DNA of 64,000 bases from Caryophanon tenue (lineage in GTDB: Bacteria > Bacillota > Bacilli > Bacillales_A > Planococcaceae), in the NCBI RefSeq assembly GCF_001700315.1, contig NZ_MASJ01000023.1, positions 164,497-228,496 of the forward strand, in the 5' to 3' direction. The translations under genes and the position numbers were made by a program. Of the stretch, positions 18,002 through 26,071 are shown one piece after another. The notes under the pieces were generated by a model. The model had not been told where the DNA came from and searched no databases. It saw only the letters and a list, made by a program, of their open reading frames with translations. Numbering within the stretch: position 1 is the stretch's first letter; each line of letters starts with the position of its first letter.

Positions 18002-19279
18002 ATGCATCAAAATATCGGAGAAAAGATACGTCATTTACGTATACATAAAGGATTGTCGCAAGGGCAGTTAATCGAAGGGCTTTGCTCGGTTGCGTATTTA
18101 AGTAAAGTAGAAAATGGCAAAACGAAGCCGTCTTCTTCTTTTTTAGCGCGAGTAGCCGCACGTTTACAAGTAAGTGTTGCGGTGATTGACCCGTCGTCAT
18201 CCGATGATTTTTTACAACGCGTCGAAGAGGTATTGGCACGTGTCGAACAGCGTACAGAGACGCTTCAAGAAGATGATGAGGCACTTCTAAAGATGGTCTT
18301 GCTTGAATTTGTGCCACAATATATCCTTATTCGTGTCGTCACGGTGTTGCTGAAGCATTATTTACAGCGTGGTCATGTAGCGCAGGCAGAAGCAGTATAC
18401 GAAGCGGCAAGTAAATTAATGGATTTACAGGCGATGGACGTTACGCAACACCAACACGTTTATTTCCATTTACATAATGTGTTAGGGAAATACTTTTATA
18501 TGAAGGATCATTTTGCACAGGCGGATTATCATTTTTTAGTGGCCGAACAGTGCATTGACGAACGTCACCAGCAGGAACGCGCAAAAATTTACTATAATAT
18601 TAGCCTTGTGAAGCAGCGCTTATTAGAAGATAAATCTATTGCGATTTTTTATAGTGAGCGCGCATATGAACTTTTCATGAAGCAAAATGACCGTGAAAAT
18701 GTGATTAATGCGCTAATTACATTAGGGGTACAGTATCATTTTGCACAGCAATTTGAGCGCTCATTGCACGTGCTTGAAGAAGCGGAGCGTTATATCGAAC
18801 AAAGCGCCTCGCCGAATAAAGCGAGTAATGAAGTGATGATTAAGTATAATATCGGGCGTGTGCACCAAAGTATCGGGAATGAGGAGCAAGCTATCGCGTA
18901 TTATGAATGGTGTTTAGCGCAAGCAGTAGTGCCGACATATAAAGCGCATATTTTAAAATCATTAGTAGAGATTTATGTGCAATTGAAGCAGTGGGAATGT
19001 GTCAAAAACTTGTTAGAAGAAACATTGCAATTAACGGAGACGCATGCGATAAGGTCGCTCGAAATTGATTTACAGTGTATGCAAGCAGAAGTATTTCAAG
19101 CACGCGGCGATGAACAAAGTTATGAACTACATTTAAAAAAAGCGCTGGAGCTTGCTGAACAGCATGAGAACTTTTTGCTCATTAAACGCATTGCAACACA
19201 ACTAGGCACATATTATTATGACCAACGATTTTATAAGAAAGCGGCGATGTTTTATGCAAAAGCATTAAAACGCACATAA
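18002..19279 (+). CDS. RRNPP-type HTH-TPR regulator (NprR/PlcR-like)
   Basis: A 425-residue protein. Residues 5-62 are an Xre-type helix-turn-helix (IGEKIRHLRIHKGLSQGQL, then CSVAYLSKVENGK). The rest is helical with several TPR-like pairs, for example near residues 175-215, 220-260 and 285-330. This layout and length match NprR-type regulators, which are switched by a short imported peptide. ATG at 18002 was chosen because GGGAGGT lies at about 17988-17994; a longer reading would run through the terminator. No pro-peptide gene follows on the same strand, but a candidate lies at 20408-20560 on the other strand. Confidence 0.82.
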   Translation: MHQNIGEKIRHLRIHKGLSQGQLIEGLCSVAYLSKVENGKTKPSSSFLARVAARLQVSVAVIDPSSSDDFLQRVEEVLARVEQRTETLQEDDEALLKMVLLEFVPQYILIRVVTVLLKHYLQRGHVAQAEAVYEAASKLMDLQAMDVTQHQHVYFHLHNVLGKYFYMKDHFAQADYHFLVAEQCIDERHQQERAKIYYNISLVKQRLLEDKSIAIFYSERAYELFMKQNDRENVINALITLGVQYHFAQQFERSLHVLEEAERYIEQSASPNKASNEVMIKYNIGRVHQSIGNEEQAIAYYEWCLAQAVVPTYKAHILKSLVEIYVQLKQWECVKNLLEETLQLTETHAIRSLEIDLQCMQAEVFQARGDEQSYELHLKKALELAEQHENFLLIKRIATQLGTYYYDQRFYKKAAMFYAKALKRT

Positions 19280-19294
19280 AAAGGAAATGGTTCA

Positions 19295-19885
19295 CTAGGC
19301 GAAAACCACTTCCTGCGTAGGTGATGCTATAATATGAGACAGGTGAATATGCATCGTTTGATATTCGAATGTCACAACCTGTTCTTTTTTTAATTCGTTT
19401 AATAATTTTGTAACGGTCGTCCGCGTCGAAAGAATGAGCGAAGCAAGTTGTTCATGTGTTAAGGTAAGGCTAATTTTATAACCGTTATGCGCATATTCGC
19501 CAAACTCTTGTACGAGTAATTGCAGTAATGATTGGAGTCGGTCCTTCACAAATTTAATGCGTTTAATAATGTTAAAGGATTCTGCTCGCATATAGGTCTC
19601 TTGGATTTTACGCAATAAAAAATACTTTTCTTCAACGTTGTGAACCGATTGCCAATTGTATTCATAAACGGTTGTTGGCTCACTCGTACTACGCAGCTCA
19701 TATACATAATCAAGTGCCGTGTTTCGTTTCCATGCATCGCCTTCTTTGAGTAAATTGACTAAAATTTCTGTGCCGTCGTGGTGCAATTCCCAAAGCTGTA
19801 ACACACCTTCATCGACGTAATAAATCATCTCTTCATCGAGTGTGAGGATCTCGTGCGGGCATAACACGCGTTCCGTAAATGTCAT
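19295..19885 (-). CDS. Crp/Fnr-family transcriptional regulator
   Basis: A 196-residue protein with an N-terminal cyclic-nucleotide-binding-like beta barrel (about residues 10-90) and a C-terminal winged helix (about 145-190). LTHEQLASLILSTRTTVTKL is the helix-turn-helix. The glycine and arginine pattern of true cAMP binders is not seen, as is usual in Firmicutes members. The start is ATG at 19885 with AAGGAGCG upstream. The first 53 bases overlap the end of the preceding gene on the same strand, so the two are co-transcribed. The target may be its own operon. Confidence 0.83.
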   Translation of the reverse strand: MTFTERVLCPHEILTLDEEMIYYVDEGVLQLWELHHDGTEILVNLLKEGDAWKRNTALDYVYELRSTSEPTTVYEYNWQSVHNVEEKYFLLRKIQETYMRAESFNIIKRIKFVKDRLQSLLQLLVQEFGEYAHNGYKISLTLTHEQLASLILSTRTTVTKLLNELKKEQVVTFEYQTMHIHLSHIIASPTQEVVFA

Positions 19886-20411
19886 GTTGGTTCGCTCCTT
19901 CTTGTTGATAGGGTGTAATCCAATAAAATGTTTGTAGTGTGCCGTGCTGTGTGTCGAGTTGAATGGATAGTGCAATATTGTGCTGCACCGTTACACATAA
20001 ATTGCCGTGTAGCTCGATAAAGCGCGTCAGATGAGGACCGGCATCGTCATATAATTGGTCATCAGGTGTGAAAAATGACACGAGTACCGCATTGCGGCTA
20101 AGCGCACGATTTTTCATTAAGCATGTGTGCCAAAGGAAAGGATGTTCGGCTTCCCCGAATGCGTAAATAAATTGCTCCTTTCTATCATCAAATAAGTACG
20201 CGCCTTTTCTTGCCATCCCATTGATTAAATGGTCGTGAAACGTAAAAACAATCGGACATATGCCAGTTGTTCGTCCTTCGTATAACATTTGTGCCAGTAC
20301 ATCTTTATCAATGACATAGTCCATCTGTTGAAAATGCTGATAACTATCCGGCTTTAAAATGGTGCAAGGAATCGAATAAGAAGATTGATACGTGTCTAAA
20401 ATTGTTTTCAT
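19833..20411 (-). CDS. Hypothetical protein in peptide-regulator operon
   Basis: A 192-residue soluble protein that I do not recognise. It has no signal peptide or membrane segment. Notable parts are a mixed alpha/beta middle with FTFHDHLINGMARKGAYLF and FGEAEHPFLWHTCLMKNRAL, and a hydrophilic end. It begins inside the stop codon of the small secreted peptide gene (ATGA overlap) and its last 53 bases overlap the start of the Crp/Fnr-like gene. This tight three-gene arrangement suggests a common function, perhaps sensing or processing, but there is no direct evidence. Confidence 0.6.
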   Translation of the reverse strand: MKTILDTYQSSYSIPCTILKPDSYQHFQQMDYVIDKDVLAQMLYEGRTTGICPIVFTFHDHLINGMARKGAYLFDDRKEQFIYAFGEAEHPFLWHTCLMKNRALSRNAVLVSFFTPDDQLYDDAGPHLTRFIELHGNLCVTVQHNIALSIQLDTQHGTLQTFYWITPYQQEGANQHDIYGTRVMPARDPHTR

Positions 20412-20560
20412 ACATATAGCCCTCGCTGTTCTTTTAAAATCGGTAAAGGTTGTAAGCCTTTATCACTAAGTAGCGTTGGCTCGTCAAGTAGTGGTGATAG
20501 TGTTTGTGCGCCCATTGAAATCGTAAAAAATAGTAGACATGCAAGTAGTAGTTTTTTCAT
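20408..20560 (-). CDS. Small secreted peptide, candidate signalling pro-peptide
   Basis: A 50-residue open frame on the minus strand, starting at ATG 20560 with a good GGAGGG site. It begins MKKLLLACLLFFTISMGAQT, a clear signal peptide, and continues with a short polar tail rich in Leu and Pro, ending KEQRGLYV. The stop overlaps the start of the 192-residue gene, so translation is coupled. Size and layout resemble Phr/PapR/NprX pro-peptides, whose processed ends control RRNPP regulators; one such regulator lies 1.1 kb away. The LLAC near residue 8 is too close to the N-terminus for a normal lipobox. Confidence 0.6.
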   Translation of the reverse strand: MKKLLLACLLFFTISMGAQTLSPLLDEPTLLSDKGLQPLPILKEQRGLYV

Positions 20561-20766
20561 CAAGTAACCCTCCGTTATGTTGTTGCTTCTATCATAAAGA
20601 GTAGATGTGGTTGAATACTAGAGGTTAAATTATGTAATATTGTCGAGCGATTAACGTTGAAGAAAACGTGCTGATTTAACCAATGTATTTTAAAATACAT
20701 CCGCTATTTGCGACTTCTTGTATGATGTAGACAGTAACAAACAATTCATTGGGAGGAGCAATACAT

Positions 20767-21270
20767 ATGAACAAAACAATTTCTTTTGTCGTGACATTTA
20801 TGATGCTATTATCGTTTGTCGTGGCACCGAGCGTACAAGTGAGCGCAGCAACGAATACCGAGGACAAGTACAATGCTTTATTTAGTGCTATGTCGTACAA
20901 CTTTAATACTGGAAAAATTATGTTAGATGTGGAAGTAGCAACGGATAACTACTCATTTACACAACAGGAGCTAGACTTTTATCATGAAGGATTTTCCTCT
21001 TTATCAAGAACGGAATCAGAAGAGCTTTTACGTGCATTAGGTGTTGACCTAGATGCATTGTACGCGCAAACAATCGAAGCGATGTACGGTGATGGGCCAC
21101 AGCCACGACTTGCACCAATTGTGATTGCCGCACTTTCATTTTTAGGTGGCGCAGCAGCGGGGAAAATTATTGACGAGGCGATGACATATGGTATTGTAAA
21201 GACATGCCAAAAATATAAAAATGGCTATAAGTGGTTTGTTGATTATTGTAAAACAAACGGCCATATTTAA
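20767..21270 (+). CDS. Secreted protein with hydrophobic Gly/Ala segment, possible bacteriocin-like
   Basis: A 167-residue exported protein. Residues 1-28 are a signal peptide ending near VSAA. The mature part has a polar N-terminal region and then APIVIAALSFLGGAAAGKII (about residues 114-133), a Gly/Ala-rich hydrophobic segment, and a tail with two Cys about 15 apart (TCQKYKNGYKWFVDYC). Such a tail is seen in some small antimicrobial or membrane-active proteins, but no family was recognised. ATG at 20767 was chosen over TTG at 20749 because GGGAGGAG fits it. A small membrane protein gene follows at once. Confidence 0.7.
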   Translation: MNKTISFVVTFMMLLSFVVAPSVQVSAATNTEDKYNALFSAMSYNFNTGKIMLDVEVATDNYSFTQQELDFYHEGFSSLSRTESEELLRALGVDLDALYAQTIEAMYGDGPQPRLAPIVIAALSFLGGAAAGKIIDEAMTYGIVKTCQKYKNGYKWFVDYCKTNGHI

Positions 21271-21281
21271 AAAAGGATGTG

Positions 21282-21500
21282 ATGACATTGAAAATGCAAT
21301 CAAATGTCTATAATTGGATTATTTTCATTATCGCCATTGTGTATGCTACAACGCATATTGACTTGAACGTCATGTTTAGTGGCTTCACGAACTTCTTGTA
21401 TCAATTTATTAACTTTGCACTTTATTTCGCAGCCATCTTTATTGGGCTGAAGCTATTGTTCAAGCTTGCTCGTTATATGTATGCAAAGCTAGCCGTATAA
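21282..21500 (+). CDS. Small membrane protein downstream of the secreted protein
   Basis: A protein of about 72 residues with two hydrophobic segments (about 10-28 and 37-60) and a basic end (KLARYMYAKLAV). Several starts are possible (GTG 21279, ATG 21282, ATG 21294); ATG 21282 was taken because AAAAGGA lies just before it. It begins 12 bases after the secreted protein gene and shares its terminator. Small basic membrane proteins in this position are often self-immunity or export helpers; that is inference only. Confidence 0.6.
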   Translation: MTLKMQSNVYNWIIFIIAIVYATTHIDLNVMFSGFTNFLYQFINFALYFAAIFIGLKLLFKLARYMYAKLAV

Positions 21501-21516
21501 CAACATAACGTATTAT

Positions 21517-21556
21517 AAAAACCACAGCGCGATATTGACAGCGCTGTGGTTTTTTG
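21517..21556 (+). terminator. Intrinsic terminator of the secreted protein operon
   Basis: AACCACAGCGC pairs with GCGCTGTGGTT around a 10-base loop and is followed by TTTTT. Confidence 0.88.
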
Positions 21557-22001
21557 TGCCATATGTATCTCACGACAATTAGCCAAAGAATGATAGCAAG
21601 CTATTAGATGGGAAAGGCTTAGATAACTATAATTATTAGAATGAGTCGGGTTTGATAGTAGCAGTCAAATTTTGTCATTTTTAGAACAAATGTAATAGTA
21701 ATTTGATTATAACTGTGATACGCCAGTTTCTTTTATATAATGTGCTTTCAAACAAATTAATCGTAAAAATAGAATGATTTTTACTGATGTGATCGGGATG
21801 GAAAGCCAATTGTTACACAAATGCCTTCTGTTTAAGTTTAGCTTAACCTACTAAATTCAGATAAATGATTCCACTCTATTGTTTAAAAATAATTTTAAAA
21901 CCCATATAAGTTCCTATAAAAAGTAAACATTTTACATTATTTTATTTACATATACACTTGTTGTATTGTATATTATTTAATAATAAAGGAGGGGATAAAA
22001 T
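21557..22001. promoter_or_regulatory. Upstream region of the cas operon
   Basis: There is no gene in this AT-rich stretch. A possible promoter is TTTACA (21945-21950) and TATATT (21969-21974), 18 bp apart, 28 bp before the cas6 start. AAGGAGGGG at about 21986-21994 is the ribosome binding site for the TTG start of cas6. No other structure was seen. Confidence 0.4.
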
Positions 22002-22718
22002 TTGCGGTTTAAAGTTTTTTTAGATGTACAAATAATACCACAAATGTATCGGATGTATTTACTATCATTTATAAAAGACATGATACGTAAAGGAGATGAA
22101 GAATTGTATGAGCAATTATACAATGGGACCAAAAACCCTAAGCCATTTACATTTTCGCTTTATATGAAAGACTTTCATTTGAACAAAGAATCACAGCAAT
22201 ATAAGCTTAAAGATGCCACATTAATTTTTTCTACTTCTAATCCTACTATCGGTGTTGCTTTTTTTAACGGATTAAGCCAAACTGACAAATTCACTCATCC
22301 AGAATATCCATTCAAAATCACAAGTAAGGAAATCGGCAGAGAGCAGCTGATTAAGTCAGATGTAGCGGCGTTTTCAATTTTAAATTCAGTATTACTAGAA
22401 GATAAGAATAAAAAGCCTATTTTATTTACAGATTCTAATTTTGAAAAAGAGTTAAATGTTATAACGAATAAACAATTCCAATCATTATATGGTCGAGAAT
22501 TATATGAACCTCTTAAAATTCATGCCCACAAATTGAAAAAGCAGGTTATTAAAGAAACAAACCGTCATGCAGATGGAAAAGTCTTATATTATACAGCACA
22601 AAAAGGTGATTTAGTTCTTCAAGGCAACCCTAAAGATTTACAGCTTATTTATCAAGATGGTCTAGGTTTAAGACGATCACAAGGGTTTGGCTTATTGGAG
22701 GTACAAAATCATGGTTAA
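22002..22718 (+). CDS. cas6: Cas6, CRISPR RNA endoribonuclease
   Basis: A 238-residue RAMP-fold protein that cuts the repeat RNA into single guides. The C-terminal glycine-rich loop GLGLRRSQGFGLLE (about residues 220-233) is diagnostic of Cas6. A catalytic His is likely in the N-terminal half but cannot be fixed by eye. The start is TTG with AAGGAGGGG upstream. It is the first gene of an eight-gene cas operon. The last eight bases overlap the proposed start of cas8b. Confidence 0.92.
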   Translation: MRFKVFLDVQIIPQMYRMYLLSFIKDMIRKGDEELYEQLYNGTKNPKPFTFSLYMKDFHLNKESQQYKLKDATLIFSTSNPTIGVAFFNGLSQTDKFTHPEYPFKITSKEIGREQLIKSDVAAFSILNSVLLEDKNKKPILFTDSNFEKELNVITNKQFQSLYGRELYEPLKIHAHKLKKQVIKETNRHADGKVLYYTAQKGDLVLQGNPKDLQLIYQDGLGLRRSQGFGLLEVQNHG

Positions 22719-24480
22719 AGTTTTAATAAATGATTGGCCATTTTCGATGGGAGCAACAGCTCTTTTACGAATGGATATAGAAAAGCAAATTATATGTAAA
22801 AGTAATTTGCTTGAGATTCCGATTGAATGGATTGAATCGTTGCCAGAGCGCCTATTCAGTTATTTAATAAACACTTATAGCATGGGCAATAAACGTGAAG
22901 AACAGCTGAAACGTTCATTGCAAAAATTAAGCTCAAGCATAGAAGACGCTGACGTGAAGAAAAAAGAAATATATACATTCAATAGCGATATCATTAAGTC
23001 TACAGCGAAGGAGGGCTTAGATCGTGTCGTCAAATACTTTCCAGATTATAAAGATGAGGTGACGGAATTAGTATTAAATATTAATACGGCTCTTAAGGAA
23101 GTTGCGTTAGATAAATTAGAGTCATATATTTCCAGAACTATTGATTTGTTAAAGCAACCAGAAATTGATCAAAAACTAACATTAAACGTTGTTAAAGCCA
23201 CATTGTTAGCGAATTCAGGTGGACAAGTGTCATTCTTGAATGTCACGAAAAATGCGTTGAGTTATAAGGAACAAATAGCATTATTTCGTAAAGATTTTAT
23301 CGACCCTTTAGTATTTGAATTGAAAATGCAACAATGTATTCAAAATCAAGATACGGAACAAGCATGGAAACTCATTCAGGAGAGTGAATGCGATTTAGCA
23401 GTAGAATGGAAAAAGAAAAATAAGAAAGCTACTACTATGGATTTTTCTTATTTTTATGAACTTCCAAATTGTAGTGGTATTGAAGGACAATGGGGAACGC
23501 TTACTTATGAAGAAATGATGTTTATGCCTCTTGCGTCTAATAGTGCAAATGATTTTTATAACGGACAACGTAAAAATGCGCCTGTAATAAGCAAGCTAGC
23601 AAGGATTTTGTTATTTATTGCACCCATTGGATGTGTGAGTTATAAAAAAATGATTGGTCGAGAAGAGCAATTTGTGTATGGCTTTTTACATGTTGAAGGA
23701 GATTGTTTAGAAACGAAGCGACGTAATGATATCTTTTTGCAATCTTTTAATAGGGATAAACTGTTTAGTAAGGCATTAGTAAGTAGTCATGAAAAATTAG
23801 TACACGTTGAAAACGAAAGAACAAATTTAACGGTGCTCATTGAATGGATTACGTATAGCCAGGCTAAAAAAACATTGTTAGAGTACCGAGTTGTTAACGA
23901 AGTCTTTATAAAAACTTTAGTGGAACATCCTAAACGCTTCGACCTTAATAAAATATTTCCAGTGACCTTTAGAGAACAACTAGTACATCAATCGTTACGT
24001 AATAATGACACAAAAACACTTATATTTGAAGAGCTTCGCAGAAATATTACTGAAAATTCAAAAATATATATTAGTATCAAAATGGCTTTAGTTTTACGAG
24101 AGTTGATTTCAAAAGGAGGGGAAATGATGGAGCAAAAAACGTTAACAGATCGCATGTATGGACGTGGTCAAAGCATTAATAAATATTTTACTCAAAAGAA
24201 ATCTGAAGGTGACGATTATAGAGCACCAAATGAAAAAAAATTAGCAACGATTTCGTATCGCCTACTGAATGCAGCAAAAGGTGGGAATCGTCAAGTATTT
24301 TTCGATACAGTATTACGTTTACATTTATCAGCTAGTAAACCAATTAGTAAGGAATTTGCAAGTTTGTTAGACCGTGAAGCTGTAAGTGATCACGAGTTTG
24401 CGACAATGTCACTCGCATTTATTGCTGGCTTAATGTCTCAGTATGAAGTCAAAGAAAAAACGGAGGAAGTAAAATCATGA
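22711..24480 (+). CDS. cas8b: Cas8b (Cst1-like) large subunit of the type I-B Cascade
   Basis: A 589-residue protein between cas6 and cas7. It is the expected size and position of the Tneap-type Cas8b/Cst1 subunit, which recognises the PAM and recruits Cas3. The sequence itself diverges strongly, as is usual for this subunit. No zinc-finger cysteine pattern is obvious; NCSGIEGQWGTL lies near residue 258. ATG at 22711 was chosen over an upstream ATG at 22687 because GGAGG at about 22697-22701 fits it. It overlaps the next gene by four bases (ATGA). Confidence 0.85.
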   Translation: MVKVLINDWPFSMGATALLRMDIEKQIICKSNLLEIPIEWIESLPERLFSYLINTYSMGNKREEQLKRSLQKLSSSIEDADVKKKEIYTFNSDIIKSTAKEGLDRVVKYFPDYKDEVTELVLNINTALKEVALDKLESYISRTIDLLKQPEIDQKLTLNVVKATLLANSGGQVSFLNVTKNALSYKEQIALFRKDFIDPLVFELKMQQCIQNQDTEQAWKLIQESECDLAVEWKKKNKKATTMDFSYFYELPNCSGIEGQWGTLTYEEMMFMPLASNSANDFYNGQRKNAPVISKLARILLFIAPIGCVSYKKMIGREEQFVYGFLHVEGDCLETKRRNDIFLQSFNRDKLFSKALVSSHEKLVHVENERTNLTVLIEWITYSQAKKTLLEYRVVNEVFIKTLVEHPKRFDLNKIFPVTFREQLVHQSLRNNDTKTLIFEELRRNITENSKIYISIKMALVLRELISKGGEMMEQKTLTDRMYGRGQSINKYFTQKKSEGDDYRAPNEKKLATISYRLLNAAKGGNRQVFFDTVLRLHLSASKPISKEFASLLDREAVSDHEFATMSLAFIAGLMSQYEVKEKTEEVKS

Positions 24481-25376
24481 GCAAAACATTAACGTTTACA
24501 GCTGTTATGGAAGCAGGTTCTTTAAATTATGGAGAAGGTTTTTCGAATATTTCAGAGTTAAAAAAATTTAGCCGTGTAAATGGGAATACATACACATTTG
24601 CATCACGCCAAGCAATTCGTTATGATGTCGTACGATTAGGCAATGAACTATTCGGCTGGAACTTAAATACAGTATCTAAACAAAAAGGAACGGTTCAATT
24701 TAAAGATGAATTAACAATTGAAGATTCTGTAGAAATGGATTTATTTGGATATTTGAAGACGGGGAAGAAATCTTTGAAACGTCCAGCAACTGTGCGATTA
24801 AGCCATGCAATCTCATTAGAGCCATATAACGGAGATATGGAATTTTTAACGAATATGGGCTTAGCAGAGCGATTAGGTGACACAGCGAACTTAGCGAATA
24901 TTGAAAATCACGTAAGCTACTACACGTATACGATTACAATTGATTTGGATAAAGTCGGTGTGGATGCAAATAATGCGATTGAACTATCTAATGAGGAACG
25001 TTTTACACGTATCCATCAATTATTAGACATTTTAAAGTTACTTTCTCGCAACATTAGAGGTCGTCAAGAAAACTTAACACCGTTGTTTGTCATTGGCGGT
25101 GTGTACCCAGTAGCCAACCCATTTTTCCAAGGGCGAATTCAATTAGAAGGAAAAAATCTCAAAGTAGATGCTCTTGTTGAAACAACGGAATTTACATTTG
25201 GTGGGGAAGCAATGAAGCAATTTACAAAAGCAGGTTTAACGAGTGGAACATTTGCGAATGAAGACGCGATACAAGCAGCTTTGCCGGAAGTAGCATCAGT
25301 TGAAACATTCTTCCAAGAAATGATTAAAGCAGTAGCGAATTATTATGAGGTTTCTTATGAAATTGCTAAGGCTTAA
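24477..25376 (+). CDS. cas7: Cas7 (Cst2/DevR-type) backbone subunit
   Basis: A 299-residue protein of the DevR/Cst2 family, which polymerises along the crRNA to form the Cascade backbone. The N-terminal SLNYGEGFSNISELKKFSR and the ASRQAIRYDVVRLG segment (about residues 41-54) are typical. It starts in an ATGA overlap with cas8b, and its end overlaps the start of cas5. Confidence 0.93.
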   Translation: MSKTLTFTAVMEAGSLNYGEGFSNISELKKFSRVNGNTYTFASRQAIRYDVVRLGNELFGWNLNTVSKQKGTVQFKDELTIEDSVEMDLFGYLKTGKKSLKRPATVRLSHAISLEPYNGDMEFLTNMGLAERLGDTANLANIENHVSYYTYTITIDLDKVGVDANNAIELSNEERFTRIHQLLDILKLLSRNIRGRQENLTPLFVIGGVYPVANPFFQGRIQLEGKNLKVDALVETTEFTFGGEAMKQFTKAGLTSGTFANEDAIQAALPEVASVETFFQEMIKAVANYYEVSYEIAKA

Positions 25377-26064
25377 AATTTTTCAGGAGACTGCTTGTTA
25401 TTTAAAACCGTTTGCGTTTAAAGTCGGAGAAACGTTTCCATTAGCACCATTTTCAACGGTTAAAGGGATGCTACATGCTGTACTTGACGCAAAAGAATAC
25501 ATCCCGATGAATATTTCGATTCAAGGTCAATCAGAAAGCTTTGTCATTGATTATCAAAAAAAATATATGTATAAGAAATTAGAAGTACCACCGATAGTTA
25601 CGACAGCTGGGTTACGAGAGGAACCAGAGCCAGATACATCTGTGTATTCTACGATGCCTATGTATCAGCACTTGCTTTTTAATGTGGAGCATGTCATTCA
25701 TGTGGAGGCAGAAGAAGCTATACTCAATGCACTATATGAAAAGCTACATCATTTGAATACGACGCTTAGCTTAGGTCGCTGGGAAGATTTAGTAAGGATT
25801 GATGAAGTAACTTTTGTCGAAGCGAGTGAGCAAATTTTTGAAGCAACAGTTTACAACCAATATGTACCAGTAGAGCATGAGGATGTACTTTTTGTTACCG
25901 GTCATCTGGCGTATTATCGATTACCACGAAAATATACCATCGTAAATGGTAGACGGGAATGGGATTATACAGTCGTAATTTATGCGCTAAAGGATACATT
26001 AATAAGTGAAGATACCTGTGTCTTAACTGATGGTAGTTATAGCATTTTCTTAATGAAAGGATAA
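25357..26064 (+). CDS. cas5: Cas5 (Cas5t) Cascade subunit
   Basis: A 235-residue protein that caps the 5' handle of the crRNA in Cascade. FPLAPFSTVKGMLHAVL (about residues 27-43) is the conserved Cas5 motif region with P-x-x-S-x-x-x-G. ATG at 25357 was preferred over ATG at 25345, since GAGG at about 25347 then serves as the binding site. The start overlaps the cas7 end by 20 bases. Confidence 0.9.
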   Translation: MKLLRLKIFQETACYLKPFAFKVGETFPLAPFSTVKGMLHAVLDAKEYIPMNISIQGQSESFVIDYQKKYMYKKLEVPPIVTTAGLREEPEPDTSVYSTMPMYQHLLFNVEHVIHVEAEEAILNALYEKLHHLNTTLSLGRWEDLVRIDEVTFVEASEQIFEATVYNQYVPVEHEDVLFVTGHLAYYRLPRKYTIVNGRREWDYTVVIYALKDTLISEDTCVLTDGSYSIFLMKG

Positions 26065-26071
26065 ATGTTAT

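Noticed and set aside
19281..19313. Hairpin GGAAATGGTT/AACCACTTCC after the HTH-TPR gene
   Set aside because: It has no T run and lies inside the end of the converging Crp/Fnr gene, so it is not a convincing intrinsic terminator.
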